Source: Micromonospora lutea
GTDB lineage: Bacteria > Actinomycetota > Actinomycetes > Mycobacteriales > Micromonosporaceae
Length of the DNA: 64,000 nt
Assembly: GCF_016863535.1 (NCBI RefSeq)
Contig: NZ_BOPB01000005.1
Location: forward strand, 62,001-126,000
Reading direction: 5' to 3'
Below are positions 47,860 through 56,996 of this stretch, piece after piece. The notes below the pieces were generated by a model. That model saw nothing but the letters and a program-made list of their open reading frames with translations, made no database searches and was not told the origin of the DNA. The position numbers and the translations under genes are program-made. Positions within the stretch are counted from its first letter, which is position 1. Every line of letters begins with the position of its first letter.

Positions 47860-50525
47860 CGTGCCGGTCCGTACGGGATGATGGTCTGCCCGGTCCGGTG
47901 CACCGCCCGGTCGAAGAAGAGCCCCCGCCACGGGCGGGGATACCAGTCCGGTCCGCTGTTGCCCGGATACAACGACGGGCCGAGTTCCCCGCCGTGGGTG
48001 TCCAGCGCGACCCAGGCACCGATCTGGTCGGTACGGGCGCCGGTGCCACCCAGGTCGGCGCGCATCCGGGCCACTCCGCGCCACCAGGCCAGCACGTGCG
48101 TGCGCCGCTCCGGGCCGTCGTGCAGGATCCGGCGCAGATGCTCCAGCCCGGTGGCCCGTCCGGCGCGTGCGGCGAGTGTCCCGGCCGCCGCGTCGACGGC
48201 GAACAGCAGCAGATAGTGGGGGGTGCCGGTGGCGCCGGGCACACCCAGGGCGTCGGCCGTCTCGGCCATCAGCTCGGCCACGGTCTCCTCGTCGTACCAG
48301 GCGGCGTCGTCGGCGAGATCCTCGTAGAGGGCCCGAGCCGCCGGGTCGGCGTCCGGGTCCAGGCAGGCGATCGAGAAGCGGGCGCTGCCGGGGCGGTGCT
48401 GCCGGGCCAACGAGCGGGCCGCGGCGTCCAGCACCGCACACGCCTCGTCGACCCGGGTGCCGAGAACGGCCAGGTTACGGCCCGGTGCCCGAGGCAGCCG
48501 CAGCACCGCGGAACGGGCCTGCACGTCGATGATCTCGCCGAGCAGCGCGACCGGTCCCCGGGGCGTACCGACCTCCGGCGCCCGCAGCGCCCGGAAGTCC
48601 GGCGCGTCGGCCAGCCGCGGCACCGCGTCGCCGTCGAAGAGACGGGCGGGCGACGCCTCGGCCGGACGCATCCGCCAGAGCCGGTGCTGCAGGTCGCTCC
48701 ACGTCTCCCAGTCGCTGGCCGACGGGATCCGAGCCACCTGGTTGCCCTCGGTCAGGCCCGACTCGGCGTTGACCACCGCATGAAACTTGGGCAGCGACTG
48801 GGCGGCGTCGTTGCGTTCGGCGAGGATGCGCAGTGCCTTCGGCAGCGCGATCCGCAGGGTGAACTGGGCGACCAGTGCGGGCCGGCCCCACAGCGCCTCG
48901 ATGCCGCGCACGTCCTGCGAGGCCAACACCAGATGGATGCCCTGCGAGCGGCCCCGGCGGGCCAGGTCCTCCAGCAGGTCGGCCGCCTCCCGAGCGACCG
49001 CGTCCCGGCCGGCCAGCAGCATCTGGAACTCGTCGACCACCGCGACGATCCGTGGCCAGTGCCCGGTCGGATCCACCACCCGCAACTCGGCCAGCTTGGT
49101 GACCTCGTGCTTCTTGGCGGCGTCCGCGCGCCGGCGCAGCTCCTCGGTGAGGAATCGCAGCAGCGCCAGACCGAACTCCCGGTCGGTGTTGACGTTGATG
49201 CCGACCAGCCGCATGTGCGGCAGCCAGCTCGGGTCCCGCCGCCCCTGGGCGAACCGGGCGAAGGACACCCCCTCCTTGAAGTCCAGCAGGTAGAACTCCA
49301 ACTCGGCGGGGGAGTAGCGGGCCGCGAGGGCGCCGATCCAGGCGAAGATCAGATTCGTCTTTCCGGTGCCCGAGGGACCGCCGATCAACGCGTGCGGTGG
49401 GTAGTCGCCGAGCGTGAGCAGCACCGGGCGGCCCTGCGGTCCCTCGCCGATCGGCGCGGTCAGCCCGGTCGCCGAGTCCTCCCGCCACATCTGGCCGACC
49501 GGCGGCAACAGGTCGGTGAACGGGGTGGGCGCCGGCCCGGCGCTGACCACGGAGGCGATGTCCCGACACGTCTCGGTGACCAGCGTGGCCGGCGGGGGCG
49601 GGTCGAGCCGGACCGGCAGCCGGCCGATCCGGGCACCGTCGGCGGTCACCGTCACCCGGGTCACCGACGGTTCGTCGGGCAGCGGCACACCCCGCACGAT
49701 CAGGTGTACGCCGCAGGCGACCCCGGCGCGTACCACCCGGTCGAGTTGGCCGCGTTCGTGCCGGGACAACTCCTCGCCGCCGAGCAGCACCGCCACCCGC
49801 CACGGCTCCGGGCGGCGTCCCGTCGTGGCGGCCAGGTCGCGCAACGAGGCGTGCTCGCCCGCGAGGACGGTCTCATTGATCCGGCGGATCTGTTCCACCA
49901 GGTCGTCCAGCAGCCGGCCCAGACCACCCGGACCGACGAAGGTGAGCAGCCCGGCCGGGCCCAGCGGGGCGAACCCGGCCAGCCCACCGCCGAGCCGGTC
50001 CGGGTCGTAACCGACCAGCCGTACGGTGCCCGGTGCGGTGCGACCCAGGCTGCGCAGCAGCAGCGCGGCGACCACGGCCGCGCATCCGTCGGCGTCGCCG
50101 TCGAGCGCCACATGCCCGGCGTCGAGCAGCGCCACCAGTGCCGGCACCGGCTCGGTGCCGGCCAGCTGCACGGTGCCGATCCGCGTCGCTCCGGGCGGCT
50201 CGGCCCGCTCGGCCGGGCTGGGACGCCACCCGGACCAGTCCGCCGAACCCGCGCCGGGCGCTTCCCGGGCTGCGGCCTGGGCCGCATCCCGGGCCAGGAC
50301 CTCCAACCGGGCCGCGTGCCGGGAGTCGATCTCGGCGAGGCGGCGGTCACGTTCGGCGCCGACGCGCTCCGGCACGCCGGCGGCGGCCCGACGTATCCGC
50401 ACCGCCCGCTCGCGGGCGGCAGTCAGCGTCACCTGGGCCGAGGCCGACCGTTCCCGGGACGCGCCAAGTGCCTCGGCGAGCAGTTCCCGGACCCGGGTGA
50501 CCAGCTGGTTGCGCCGGTCAGCCAT
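47856..50525 (-). CDS. FtsK/SpoIIIE-type ATPase, EccC-like three-module architecture, no membrane helices
   Basis: An 889-residue cytosolic motor. Residues 1-90 form a coiled coil. A first module (about 118-310) has the fold layout but no intact P-loop. The middle module is a complete FtsK/SpoIIIE ATPase: Walker A GGPSGTGKT (382-390), Walker B VVDEF (496-500), then LVLASQDVRG. A third module (about 610-889) is degenerate. This three-ATPase layout recalls EccC of type VII secretion, but without its membrane helices and with only the middle site intact. The upstream gene overlaps it by eight bases and the downstream one by four. Function unknown. Confidence 0.85.
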   Translation of the reverse strand: MADRRNQLVTRVRELLAEALGASRERSASAQVTLTAARERAVRIRRAAAGVPERVGAERDRRLAEIDSRHAARLEVLARDAAQAAAREAPGAGSADWSGWRPSPAERAEPPGATRIGTVQLAGTEPVPALVALLDAGHVALDGDADGCAAVVAALLLRSLGRTAPGTVRLVGYDPDRLGGGLAGFAPLGPAGLLTFVGPGGLGRLLDDLVEQIRRINETVLAGEHASLRDLAATTGRRPEPWRVAVLLGGEELSRHERGQLDRVVRAGVACGVHLIVRGVPLPDEPSVTRVTVTADGARIGRLPVRLDPPPPATLVTETCRDIASVVSAGPAPTPFTDLLPPVGQMWREDSATGLTAPIGEGPQGRPVLLTLGDYPPHALIGGPSGTGKTNLIFAWIGALAARYSPAELEFYLLDFKEGVSFARFAQGRRDPSWLPHMRLVGINVNTDREFGLALLRFLTEELRRRADAAKKHEVTKLAELRVVDPTGHWPRIVAVVDEFQMLLAGRDAVAREAADLLEDLARRGRSQGIHLVLASQDVRGIEALWGRPALVAQFTLRIALPKALRILAERNDAAQSLPKFHAVVNAESGLTEGNQVARIPSASDWETWSDLQHRLWRMRPAEASPARLFDGDAVPRLADAPDFRALRAPEVGTPRGPVALLGEIIDVQARSAVLRLPRAPGRNLAVLGTRVDEACAVLDAAARSLARQHRPGSARFSIACLDPDADPAARALYEDLADDAAWYDEETVAELMAETADALGVPGATGTPHYLLLFAVDAAAGTLAARAGRATGLEHLRRILHDGPERRTHVLAWWRGVARMRADLGGTGARTDQIGAWVALDTHGGELGPSLYPGNSGPDWYPRPWRGLFFDRAVHRTGQTIIPYGPAR

Positions 50526-51567
50526 CGATCCCGCGCCTCGGCCGGCCGACGGGTCCGTCGTAGGACCTGGACCGTGATGGTGCCCCGGACCACGGTGTCG
50601 CGCGACCGACCCCGGAGCCGGTCGCCCCGGACGGACGACCGGGCTCCGGCTCGCCGCCGCGCCCGACCGGTCGGCCACCGGTCGTCGCGCCGCTCGCGGG
50701 CCGGTCACCGGCGGTGCCGCCGGCCTCGGCGGGCAGATCGCGTCCGAGGCGGTCGAGCAGGACGCCGGTGAGCACCCCGGCGGTGACCGCGGGATCGGCG
50801 GCGTGCGGCTGCTCGCCCTCACCGCGACGCGGTGGCGGCATCCGGCAGACCCGGCTGAGCAGGGTGTCCAACACCGGCGCCGGCAGGCCGGGAAGCAGGT
50901 CACGGACCCGACCGTCCAGCTCGCGGTGCAACCGGGGCAGGTCGTCGCTGCGCGGCGGATGACCCAGCAACTCGCTGGCGAGGTCGCGAAGCAGCGGTGG
51001 GGCCACCGCGGCCAGCCCGAGGCCGACGTCGGCGTGTGCGCCGTGCAGGTCGCGGTGCAGCCGGTCGCGGTCACCGGCCCGGACGCCGCGTACCACCCGG
51101 TGCAGCAACTCCCGGGAGTCGGCGACGCGCTCGTCAGGTTGCTCCGCCGGGCCCTCCCGCTCACCGGTCAACTCGGCCACCCGCACCGACCACCAGCGAC
51201 GCAGCCGCACCTCGCCGGCCGGCTCCGGTGCGCCGACCACCGGTTCGGCCGCTCCGGGCGCGTCGTGCACCGGCTGTCGCTGCGGCTGACCGGGAGCCGG
51301 TGACGCACCGTCGGGAGCCAGCCCGATCGCGGCGAGGTACCCGGTCAGTTGCTCCTGGGCCAGCCGCAACGCGTAGCCAGCGGTCTCCGCGTGCTCGGTG
51401 GCGGCGGACAACTCCGGCACCCCCATCGGGTTGGCCGACTCCTGACGCACCCAGCGCAGCCGTTCGCTGGCCAGCCCGAACTTCTCCAACGCCTGTCCCA
51501 ACAGGCCCAGCGGCAGTTCCTCGGCGGCGGCGCGGACCTGCGCGCCGACCTCCTCGACGATGGACAC
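50518..51567 (-). CDS. Unknown 349-aa protein of the FtsK cassette
   Basis: Not recognised. The first 90 residues are predicted helical (VEEVGAQVRAAAEELPLGLLG, then AATEHAETAGYALRLAQEQL). The middle is rich in charged helices (ELLHRVVRGVRAGDRDRLHRD), and the last 65 residues are a Gly/Arg/Pro low-complexity tail. No signal peptide or membrane helix. GTG 51567 is preferred (AGGGGCGGGC upstream); a longer start at 51636 would overlap the small helical gene. Its stop overlaps the ATPase start by eight bases, so it should be made in step with the ATPase. Confidence 0.65.
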   Translation of the reverse strand: MSIVEEVGAQVRAAAEELPLGLLGQALEKFGLASERLRWVRQESANPMGVPELSAATEHAETAGYALRLAQEQLTGYLAAIGLAPDGASPAPGQPQRQPVHDAPGAAEPVVGAPEPAGEVRLRRWWSVRVAELTGEREGPAEQPDERVADSRELLHRVVRGVRAGDRDRLHRDLHGAHADVGLGLAAVAPPLLRDLASELLGHPPRSDDLPRLHRELDGRVRDLLPGLPAPVLDTLLSRVCRMPPPRRGEGEQPHAADPAVTAGVLTGVLLDRLGRDLPAEAGGTAGDRPASGATTGGRPVGRGGEPEPGRPSGATGSGVGRATPWSGAPSRSRSYDGPVGRPRRGIDG

Positions 51568-51575
51568 GCCCGCCC

Positions 51576-51836
51576 CTACAGCGTCGAGACGTACTGCTGG
51601 GCCTGCTCGACCGCGACGAGCGTCGCGGCGAGGCATTCCTCCAGCTCCTGGCTGGCCTGGGTCAGTGACGCCTGGGCCGCCTCGACCGTGGTGTGCCCGC
51701 TGCCCTCCAGCGCTCCGGCGAGGGTCTGTTGCGCCTCGGCCAGTTTCTCGCCGGCGGCCTGCACGGCGCTCTGACCGTCACCGATCTGCTGAAGTGCGAC
51801 ATCGATGGCTGCCTTGAGCTCGGCGACGCTCGCCAC
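51576..51836 (-). CDS. Small helical protein, 86 aa, WXG100-sized
   Basis: An 86-residue all-helical protein: helix 1 about 3-43 (VAELKAAIDVALQQIG, EKLAEAQQTLAGAL), a turn GSGHTT (46-51), then helix 2 about 52-84. Size and helix-turn-helix layout match WXG100/ESX substrates, but there is no WxG at the turn and no YxxxD/E tail. The GTG at 51836 follows AGGAGG seven bases upstream. It is the first gene of the cassette, eight bases from the unknown protein. A substrate or adaptor of the FtsK-like ATPase is a natural guess, unproven. Confidence 0.75.
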   Translation of the reverse strand: MASVAELKAAIDVALQQIGDGQSAVQAAGEKLAEAQQTLAGALEGSGHTTVEAAQASLTQASQELEECLAATLVAVEQAQQYVSTL

Positions 51837-51983
51837 GCGGAACCTCCTGGGGGCGGGGAGGACTCCATTAGAGCCTATGCCGGTAGGGAACAGAACAACT
51901 GCCCTGTCAGTGTTCCTGCCTCGCTGACCGGTTGTCGACCGCAGACGACGCAGGTCCGATCAGTGGGACCGGTGGGCGGACGC

Positions 51984-52382
51984 TCACCCACCGCCACCGC
52001 CACCGCCGGTCAGCCACCGTGGGCCGTGCACCTCGGCGCCGTGTGCGGTGACCCGCTCCCGCAGCTCACGGTCGGCCGTCACCACCACCACTCGTCGCCG
52101 CTGCCCGTCGTGGGCCACCAGGTCGACCACGGCGTCGTCGCCGGAACCGACGGCGGACACCACGCGTACCCCCTCGACGCCCGGCACGTCCCGGGCCGCG
52201 CCCTCCACCACCAGCACCACCTCGACGGGGGGCGGCAGGTCCGGGGGCAGACCCCGGCCGCCCAACGGGGCGAGCGTGTCCCGCAGGCGGGCGGTGGCGC
52301 CGGCCCGGTCACGCCACCAGCCGTTCGGGCGTGAGCCGACCACGTTGGCGGCGTCCACGATCAGCAGCGGTGTCGGTTCCAT
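51984..52382 (-). CDS. NYN/PIN-like domain protein
   Basis: A 132-residue protein with the layout of the NYN (PIN-like) nuclease fold: LLIVDAANVVGS at 6-17 (first acidic site Asp10, with Asn13), then SAVGSGDDAVVDLV and VVVVTADRELRERV supplying further acids. Members are metal-dependent RNases or decoy folds. The C-terminal eight glycines are probably disordered. ATG 52382 has no strong ribosome site. It lies upstream of the FtsK cassette in the same direction, with a 147-bp gap, and is divergent from the ClpC-like gene. Confidence 0.8.
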   Translation of the reverse strand: MEPTPLLIVDAANVVGSRPNGWWRDRAGATARLRDTLAPLGGRGLPPDLPPPVEVVLVVEGAARDVPGVEGVRVVSAVGSGDDAVVDLVAHDGQRRRVVVVTADRELRERVTAHGAEVHGPRWLTGGGGGGG

Positions 52383-52458
52383 CTGTCAACCCTGCCATCC
52401 GCCTGGGCGACGTGCCGGGATAGCCGCGCCGGGCCGAGGGCTGGGCACGGGTGGTGGC

Positions 52459-52483
52459 GTTTGTCCGGCCGGGGGCTGGGTAG
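52459..52483 (+). promoter_or_regulatory. SigB/SigF-type promoter of the ClpC-like gene
   Basis: GTTT (52459-52462), 15 bases, GGGTAG (52478-52483), 40 bases before the ATG at 52524. Confidence 0.7.
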
Positions 52484-52523
52484 CCCGTGCCGACCGTCTC
52501 GCGCCCGACCGCGGAGGACAGAC

Positions 52524-55073
52524 ATGATTGGACCCGGTGACTTCGGCTCCGACCCGTGGGACGAGTTCCTGGCGCGATACTTCGGGCGGGGCGAGGCCGG
52601 GCGACGTCCCGCGCACCGGGTCGACATCACCCGGTTGATGACCGCCGACGCGCGGGAGATGCTGGCCGACGCGGCCCGCCGGGCCGCGCAGAAACAGAGC
52701 AACGACCTGGACACCGACCACCTGCTCTGGGCGGCGTTGCAGCGCGAGCCGCTGCGTGACCTGGTCCGACGAGCGGGCGCGGAGCCGGACACCCTGATCA
52801 ACGCCCTGGGCGGACGGGGTGACGGCGCCCCGCAGGGCGAGGTTCCGCCGAACCTGTCGCTGACTCCGGCGGCCAAGCGGGCGCTGCTCGACGCGCACCA
52901 ACTGTCCCGGGCGATGGGCGCCAACTACATCGGACCCGAGCACATCCTGATGGCGCTGCCGCTCAACCCGGAGTCCCCCGCCGGACGGATGCTGGCCGCC
53001 GGACGGATCCAGCCGGAATCCCTCCAGGCCGCCAACGCCGAACGCGGTCCGGCCGGTGGCCCCCGGCCCGACCGGGGCACGCCGACGCTCGACCAGTACG
53101 GCCAGGATCTCACCGACCTGGCCCGCAACGATCAGATCGACCCGGTGATCGGGCGGGCTGACGAGATCGAGCAGGCGGTGGAGATCCTGTCCCGGCGTAC
53201 CAAGAACAACCCGGTGCTCATCGGCGAGGCGGGTGTCGGCAAGACCGCGATCGTGGAGGGCCTGGCGGAGCGGATCTGTGACGGCGACGTGCCGCAGACG
53301 CTGCTGGACAAGCGGGTGATCCAGCTCGACCTGGCCGGTCTGGTCGCCGGCACCCGCTACCGGGGCGACTTCGAGGAACGGCTGAAGAAGGTGATCGACG
53401 AGATCCGGGCCCACCGGGAGGAGCTGATCATCTTCCTGGACGAGATCCACACCCTGGTCGGGGCGGGCGGCGCGGGCAGTGAGGGCGGCATGGACGCGTC
53501 CAACATGCTCAAACCGGCGCTGGCCCGCGGCGAACTACGGGTGATCGGCGCGACGACCCTCGACGAGTACCGGCGCAGTATCGAGAAGGACGCCGCGTTG
53601 GCCCGGCGCTTCCAGCCGGTGTTCGTACCCGAACCGACCGTCGAGGACACCGTGGCCATCCTGCGCGGACTGCGGGACCGCTACGAGGCGCATCACCAGG
53701 TCCGCTTCACCGACGAGGCGTTGGTGACCGCCACGGAACTGTCCGACCGTTACGTCACCGACCGTTTCCTCCCGGACAAGGCGATCGACCTGATCGACCA
53801 GGCCGGTGCCCGGGTCCGGCTGCGTACCCGCACCCCGGACGCCGACGTGCGTGACCTGGAACAGGAGCTTGAGGAGGTACGGCGGGACAAGGAGCAGGCC
53901 GTCGCCGACGAACAGTACGAACGCGCCTCCGCGCTGCGTGATCGGGTCGCCGAACTGGAGGGGCAGGTGCACCGGGCCCGGGGCGACGACGGCGGCAGCC
54001 GGGTGCCCGAGGTGGGGCCGGAGGAGATCGCCGAGGTGGTGTCCCGGGCCACCGGCATTCCGGCCAGCCAGCTCACCGAGGAGGAACGGGACCGGCTGCT
54101 GCGGCTGGAGGGCCAGCTGCACGAGAAGGTCGTCGGGCAGGACGACGCGGTCACCGCGGTCGCCGAGGCGGTCCGTCGTTCCCGTACCGGTCTGGCCGAC
54201 CCGAACCGGCCGATGGGCAGCTTCCTGTTCCTCGGCCCCACCGGTGTCGGCAAGACCGAACTGGGCCGCGCGTTGGCCGAGGCGCTGTTCGGCGAGGCGG
54301 ACCGGATGGTCCGGGTGGACATGAGCGAATTCCAGGAACGACACACGGTCAGTCGACTGGTCGGCGCTCCACCCGGCTACGTCGGGTACGAGGAGGCTGG
54401 TCAGCTCACCGAGGCGGTCCGTCGACGCCCCTACGCGGTGGTGCTGCTCGACGAGATCGAGAAGGCCCACCCGGACGTGTTCAACATCCTGTTGCAGGTA
54501 CTCGACGACGGCCGGCTGACCGACAGTCAGGGCCGGACGGTCAACTTCAAGAACACCGTTCTGATCATGACGAGCAACATCGGCTCCGAGCTGATCACCG
54601 GTGCGCAGCGGGCCGTCGGCTTCGGTGCCGGCGAGCCGGGCAGCGCACAGGAGAGCGACGAGCTGCGAGAGCGGCTGATGCGCCGGTTGCAGGAGAACTT
54701 CCGCCCCGAGTTCCTCAACCGCATCGACGAGGTGATCATCTTCCGTCGGTTGGAGGCCGAGCAGCTGCGCCAGATCACCGGACTGCTGCTGGAGGAGACC
54801 CGTCGCCGGCTGCACGCGCAGGACATCGAGGTCGACTTCACCACCGCCAGCATCGACTGGCTCGCCGAGCACGGCTACCAGCCGGAGTTCGGTGCCCGGC
54901 CGCTGCGGCGGGTGATCCAGCGGGAGGTCGACAACCACCTGTCCCGGATGCTGCTGGAACAGCAGATCTCACCCGGTCAGCGGGTCACCGTCGACGCCCG
55001 GGACGACAAGCTCGCCTTCGACGTGTCGGCCGGCCGGGGCCACGCCAAGGCGACGACCTCGCATCCCCGCTGA
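52524..55073 (+). CDS. ClpC-like AAA+ unfoldase, second-type copy
   Basis: Two-ring Clp/Hsp100 ATPase of 849 residues. N-domain about 35-165 with two Clp_N repeats; D1 Walker A GEAGVGKT (234-241), [12 protein letters not shown]; a short middle part with the UVR-like [21 protein letters not shown]2 with [14 protein letters not shown], ending in [13 protein letters not shown]. The D2 loop has RAVGFGAG with the VGF signature used by ClpC to dock ClpP, so it can feed a peptidase. It differs from the housekeeping ClpC in its acidic/glycine-rich start and shorter middle region. It heads a three-gene operon under a SigB/SigF-type promoter. ATG 52524 follows GGAGGA. Confidence 0.9.
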   Translation: MIGPGDFGSDPWDEFLARYFGRGEAGRRPAHRVDITRLMTADAREMLADAARRAAQKQSNDLDTDHLLWAALQREPLRDLVRRAGAEPDTLINALGGRGDGAPQGEVPPNLSLTPAAKRALLDAHQLSRAMGANYIGPEHILMALPLNPESPAGRMLAAGRIQPESLQAANAERGPAGGPRPDRGTPTLDQYGQDLTDLARNDQIDPVIGRADEIEQAVEILSRRTKNNPVLIGEAGVGKTAIVEGLAERICDGDVPQTLLDKRVIQLDLAGLVAGTRYRGDFEERLKKVIDEIRAHREELIIFLDEIHTLVGAGGAGSEGGMDASNMLKPALARGELRVIGATTLDEYRRSIEKDAALARRFQPVFVPEPTVEDTVAILRGLRDRYEAHHQVRFTDEALVTATELSDRYVTDRFLPDKAIDLIDQAGARVRLRTRTPDADVRDLEQELEEVRRDKEQAVADEQYERASALRDRVAELEGQVHRARGDDGGSRVPEVGPEEIAEVVSRATGIPASQLTEEERDRLLRLEGQLHEKVVGQDDAVTAVAEAVRRSRTGLADPNRPMGSFLFLGPTGVGKTELGRALAEALFGEADRMVRVDMSEFQERHTVSRLVGAPPGYVGYEEAGQLTEAVRRRPYAVVLLDEIEKAHPDVFNILLQVLDDGRLTDSQGRTVNFKNTVLIMTSNIGSELITGAQRAVGFGAGEPGSAQESDELRERLMRRLQENFRPEFLNRIDEVIIFRRLEAEQLRQITGLLLEETRRRLHAQDIEVDFTTASIDWLAEHGYQPEFGARPLRRVIQREVDNHLSRMLLEQQISPGQRVTVDARDDKLAFDVSAGRGHAKATTSHPR

Positions 55074-55087
55074 CCGGAAGGCTACTG

Positions 55088-55252
55088 ATGACCGAACCGG
55101 ACGAGGCAAGCGAAGAAGAGCGGACCGAGGCGATCCTGGCGCCACCGACGGCCAACCCTTCCCGGGTGCAGCTGCCGCCGGAAGGGCTGGGCGGGCAGAC
55201 CGACGAGGGGCACCCGGAGGAGTCCGGGTCGCCGGTGGCAGAGGAGGGCTGA
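55088..55252 (+). CDS. 54-residue acidic protein
   Basis: A tiny acidic ORF: M-T-E-P-D-E-A-S-E-E-E start, central SRVQLPPEGLGGQ, C-terminal PVAEEG. Its stop and the following ATG overlap (TGATG at 55250-55254), and a GGAAGG site precedes its start 14 bases after the clpC-like stop. Spacing and overlap favour a real, translated gene in the operon. Not recognised; possibly an adaptor or substrate for the ATPase. Confidence 0.6.
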   Translation: MTEPDEASEEERTEAILAPPTANPSRVQLPPEGLGGQTDEGHPEESGSPVAEEG

Positions 55253-55602
55253 TGGTACGCGAGCAGCGACTCGACCCCGAGGTGGAAGTGCTCTGGGAGG
55301 ACTTCCACGCCGAGGTCAACGTGCCGTCCGAGCAACTGCGACAGTGGCTGCTGACCCGGGGCTCCGGTGAGACCGCCTTCGGCCCCGACCCGGACCTGAA
55401 TCTGCCCGAGCCGGGCCGGCAGATCCTCGCGGTGCTGCGTAAACGCAAGGTCGACCTGACACCGGAGGACATCGACGTGATGCGGGAGGCCGTCGAGCGG
55501 ATCCGATCGCTGACCGCCGACAAGCCCCGTCGGGGCAACGCCGACGACGAATGGCGGCACAGCCTGCTCGACCTGGGCCACGACGTGCTCGTGGAACGCT
55601 GA
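55252..55602 (+). CDS. DUF3140 domain protein
   Basis: A 116-residue protein of the DUF3140 family (VLWEDFHAEVNVPSEQLRQWL, then KRKVDLTPEDIDVMREAVERI and DDEWRHSLLDLGHD). Function unknown; the family is widespread in actinobacteria and often follows stress genes. The ATG overlaps the stop of the 54-residue ORF. A strong hairpin follows the stop. Confidence 0.85.
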   Translation: MVREQRLDPEVEVLWEDFHAEVNVPSEQLRQWLLTRGSGETAFGPDPDLNLPEPGRQILAVLRKRKVDLTPEDIDVMREAVERIRSLTADKPRRGNADDEWRHSLLDLGHDVLVER

Positions 55603-55613
55603 CCCACCACGAT

Positions 55614-55646
55614 CGTCCCCGGCGCCGCCGCATCGCGCCGGGGACG
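55614..55646. terminator. Bidirectional hairpin terminator
   Basis: Perfect 12-bp arms, CGTCCCCGGCGC (55614-55625) and its complement (55635-55646), with a 9-base loop between convergent genes. Confidence 0.8.
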
Positions 55647-55664
55647 ACCGTACGTCGTACCGGG

Positions 55665-55901
55665 CTACTCGGCTTCGAGACTGGCGATGGCCAGCCCGGC
55701 GGCGTCCGCGGCGGCCTGCCGGTCACTGCGGGTCTGTTCCTCGCGAGTGAGCAGGTTGGCGTACTCGGCCAGGTCCGCCGGGTCGGGCACCTCCGGCAAC
55801 CGGCGCAGGAAGGCTTCGGACTCCCGGACGGCGGCGGTGTGCGCGGCGGCGGCCCGACGAAGCAGTTCGCGGTCGTCCGCGGCGGGGTAGAGGTCGGTCA
55901 T
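55665..55901 (-). CDS. Small helical protein, 78 aa, unknown
   Basis: A 78-residue helical, charged protein (ADDRELLRRAAAAHTAAVRE, then EYANLLTREEQTRSDRQAA). Not recognised. ATG 55901; no strong ribosome site. Codon bias is normal and it terminates at the hairpin. It follows the LysR gene by 19 bases, so the two may be co-transcribed. Confidence 0.55.
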   Translation of the reverse strand: MTDLYPAADDRELLRRAAAAHTAAVRESEAFLRRLPEVPDPADLAEYANLLTREEQTRSDRQAAADAAGLAIASLEAE

Positions 55902-55920
55902 ACTCCGCCCTTACCCGCGC

Positions 55921-56919
55921 TCAGGCGCTTCGCACCCAGGGAGCCGTCACCGCCGGCGCCGGCCGCCGCACGCCGAACGCCGGATTCCGCAGCAGCCAGG
56001 CCAGATACGCCGGATGCGGCGCGAGAGCGTCGGTGTACGCGACCAGAGCGGTCTCCAGCACCAGGTCGGCCGTGCGGGCGGCGGCCGACTCAGGATGCCA
56101 GCCCAGCATCAGCCGCCAGCGCAGCGGCGTGCCGGCCAGCCGGCGGGTCACCAGACCGGCGACCGGCCGGAACGTGGCCTGGCACAGCGCCACCGCCTCG
56201 CCGGCGTCCACCAGGTCGATGCAGCTGCGCACGTCGGCCTCGTACACCTTCCGGGGGGTGAATCCGGCCCGCGCGCAGGCGGCGGCGAAGCAGTCACCGA
56301 AGCAGCCGTCCCCCGGTGCCGCCACCCACTGCTCGTGCCGCAGGTCGGCCAGGTCCACCTCGTCACGCCCGGACAGCGGGTGGGTCTCCGGCAGCAGCAC
56401 CATGACCGGATCGACGGCGACCTCCCGCCAGCTCAGCCCGTAGTCCGCCGATGGTGTCGAGTCACCGCACACCCCGGTCAGCGCGTAGTCCAGCCGTCCG
56501 CCGGCGACCAACTGGGCCAGCTCGTCGACCGACCAGGAGGCGTGCGTACTGATCTGCGCCTGCGGCTGCTCGGCGGCCAGCCGGTGCACCAGCCGACCCA
56601 GGATCGGGCTGTTGACGCCGCCGAAGCGATACCGGCGAGGTGCGTCTCCCGCCCCGGCCAACCGGGCCGCCTCGTCCTGCAGGCCCTTCATCGCCGGTAG
56701 CAGCACCCGGGCCCGGGCGAGCACCAACTCGCCCAGGGCGGTGGGCCGCGCGCCGCGCCGGTCCCGTTCGAACAGCGGCCCGCCGAGGGTACGTTCGATC
56801 CGCTGGAGCTGGGCGGTCAGCGCCGGCTGGGCCAGGCCGAGCGTCGAGGCCGCCTTGGTCACGCTCCCCGTCTCCGCGATGGCGCAGACCACCCTCAGGT
56901 GGCGCAACTCCAGATTCAT
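55921..56919 (-). CDS. LysR-family transcriptional regulator
   Basis: A 332-residue LTTR: N-terminal winged helix 1-62 (LRHLRVVCAIAETGSVTKAAST and LAQPALTAQLQRIERTLGGPLF), then a substrate-binding domain from about 92. LTTRs usually control a divergent neighbour; here the next gene upstream is a same-strand hemerythrin gene, so the target is not obvious. The effector is unknown. ATG 56919. Confidence 0.92.
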   Translation of the reverse strand: MNLELRHLRVVCAIAETGSVTKAASTLGLAQPALTAQLQRIERTLGGPLFERDRRGARPTALGELVLARARVLLPAMKGLQDEAARLAGAGDAPRRYRFGGVNSPILGRLVHRLAAEQPQAQISTHASWSVDELAQLVAGGRLDYALTGVCGDSTPSADYGLSWREVAVDPVMVLLPETHPLSGRDEVDLADLRHEQWVAAPGDGCFGDCFAAACARAGFTPRKVYEADVRSCIDLVDAGEAVALCQATFRPVAGLVTRRLAGTPLRWRLMLGWHPESAAARTADLVLETALVAYTDALAPHPAYLAWLLRNPAFGVRRPAPAVTAPWVRSA

Positions 56920-56996
56920 AGCGTGACGGTAGGGCCACGGGGCAGCCGGCGGTAGTGCCCGGACGTATCAACGACCATGAACGTGGCGCGGGTCTC

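Noticed and set aside
51576..51836. Bona fide ESX/WXG100 substrate
   Set aside because: No WxG turn and no C-terminal YxxxD/E; only size and shape match, so it is called WXG100-sized.
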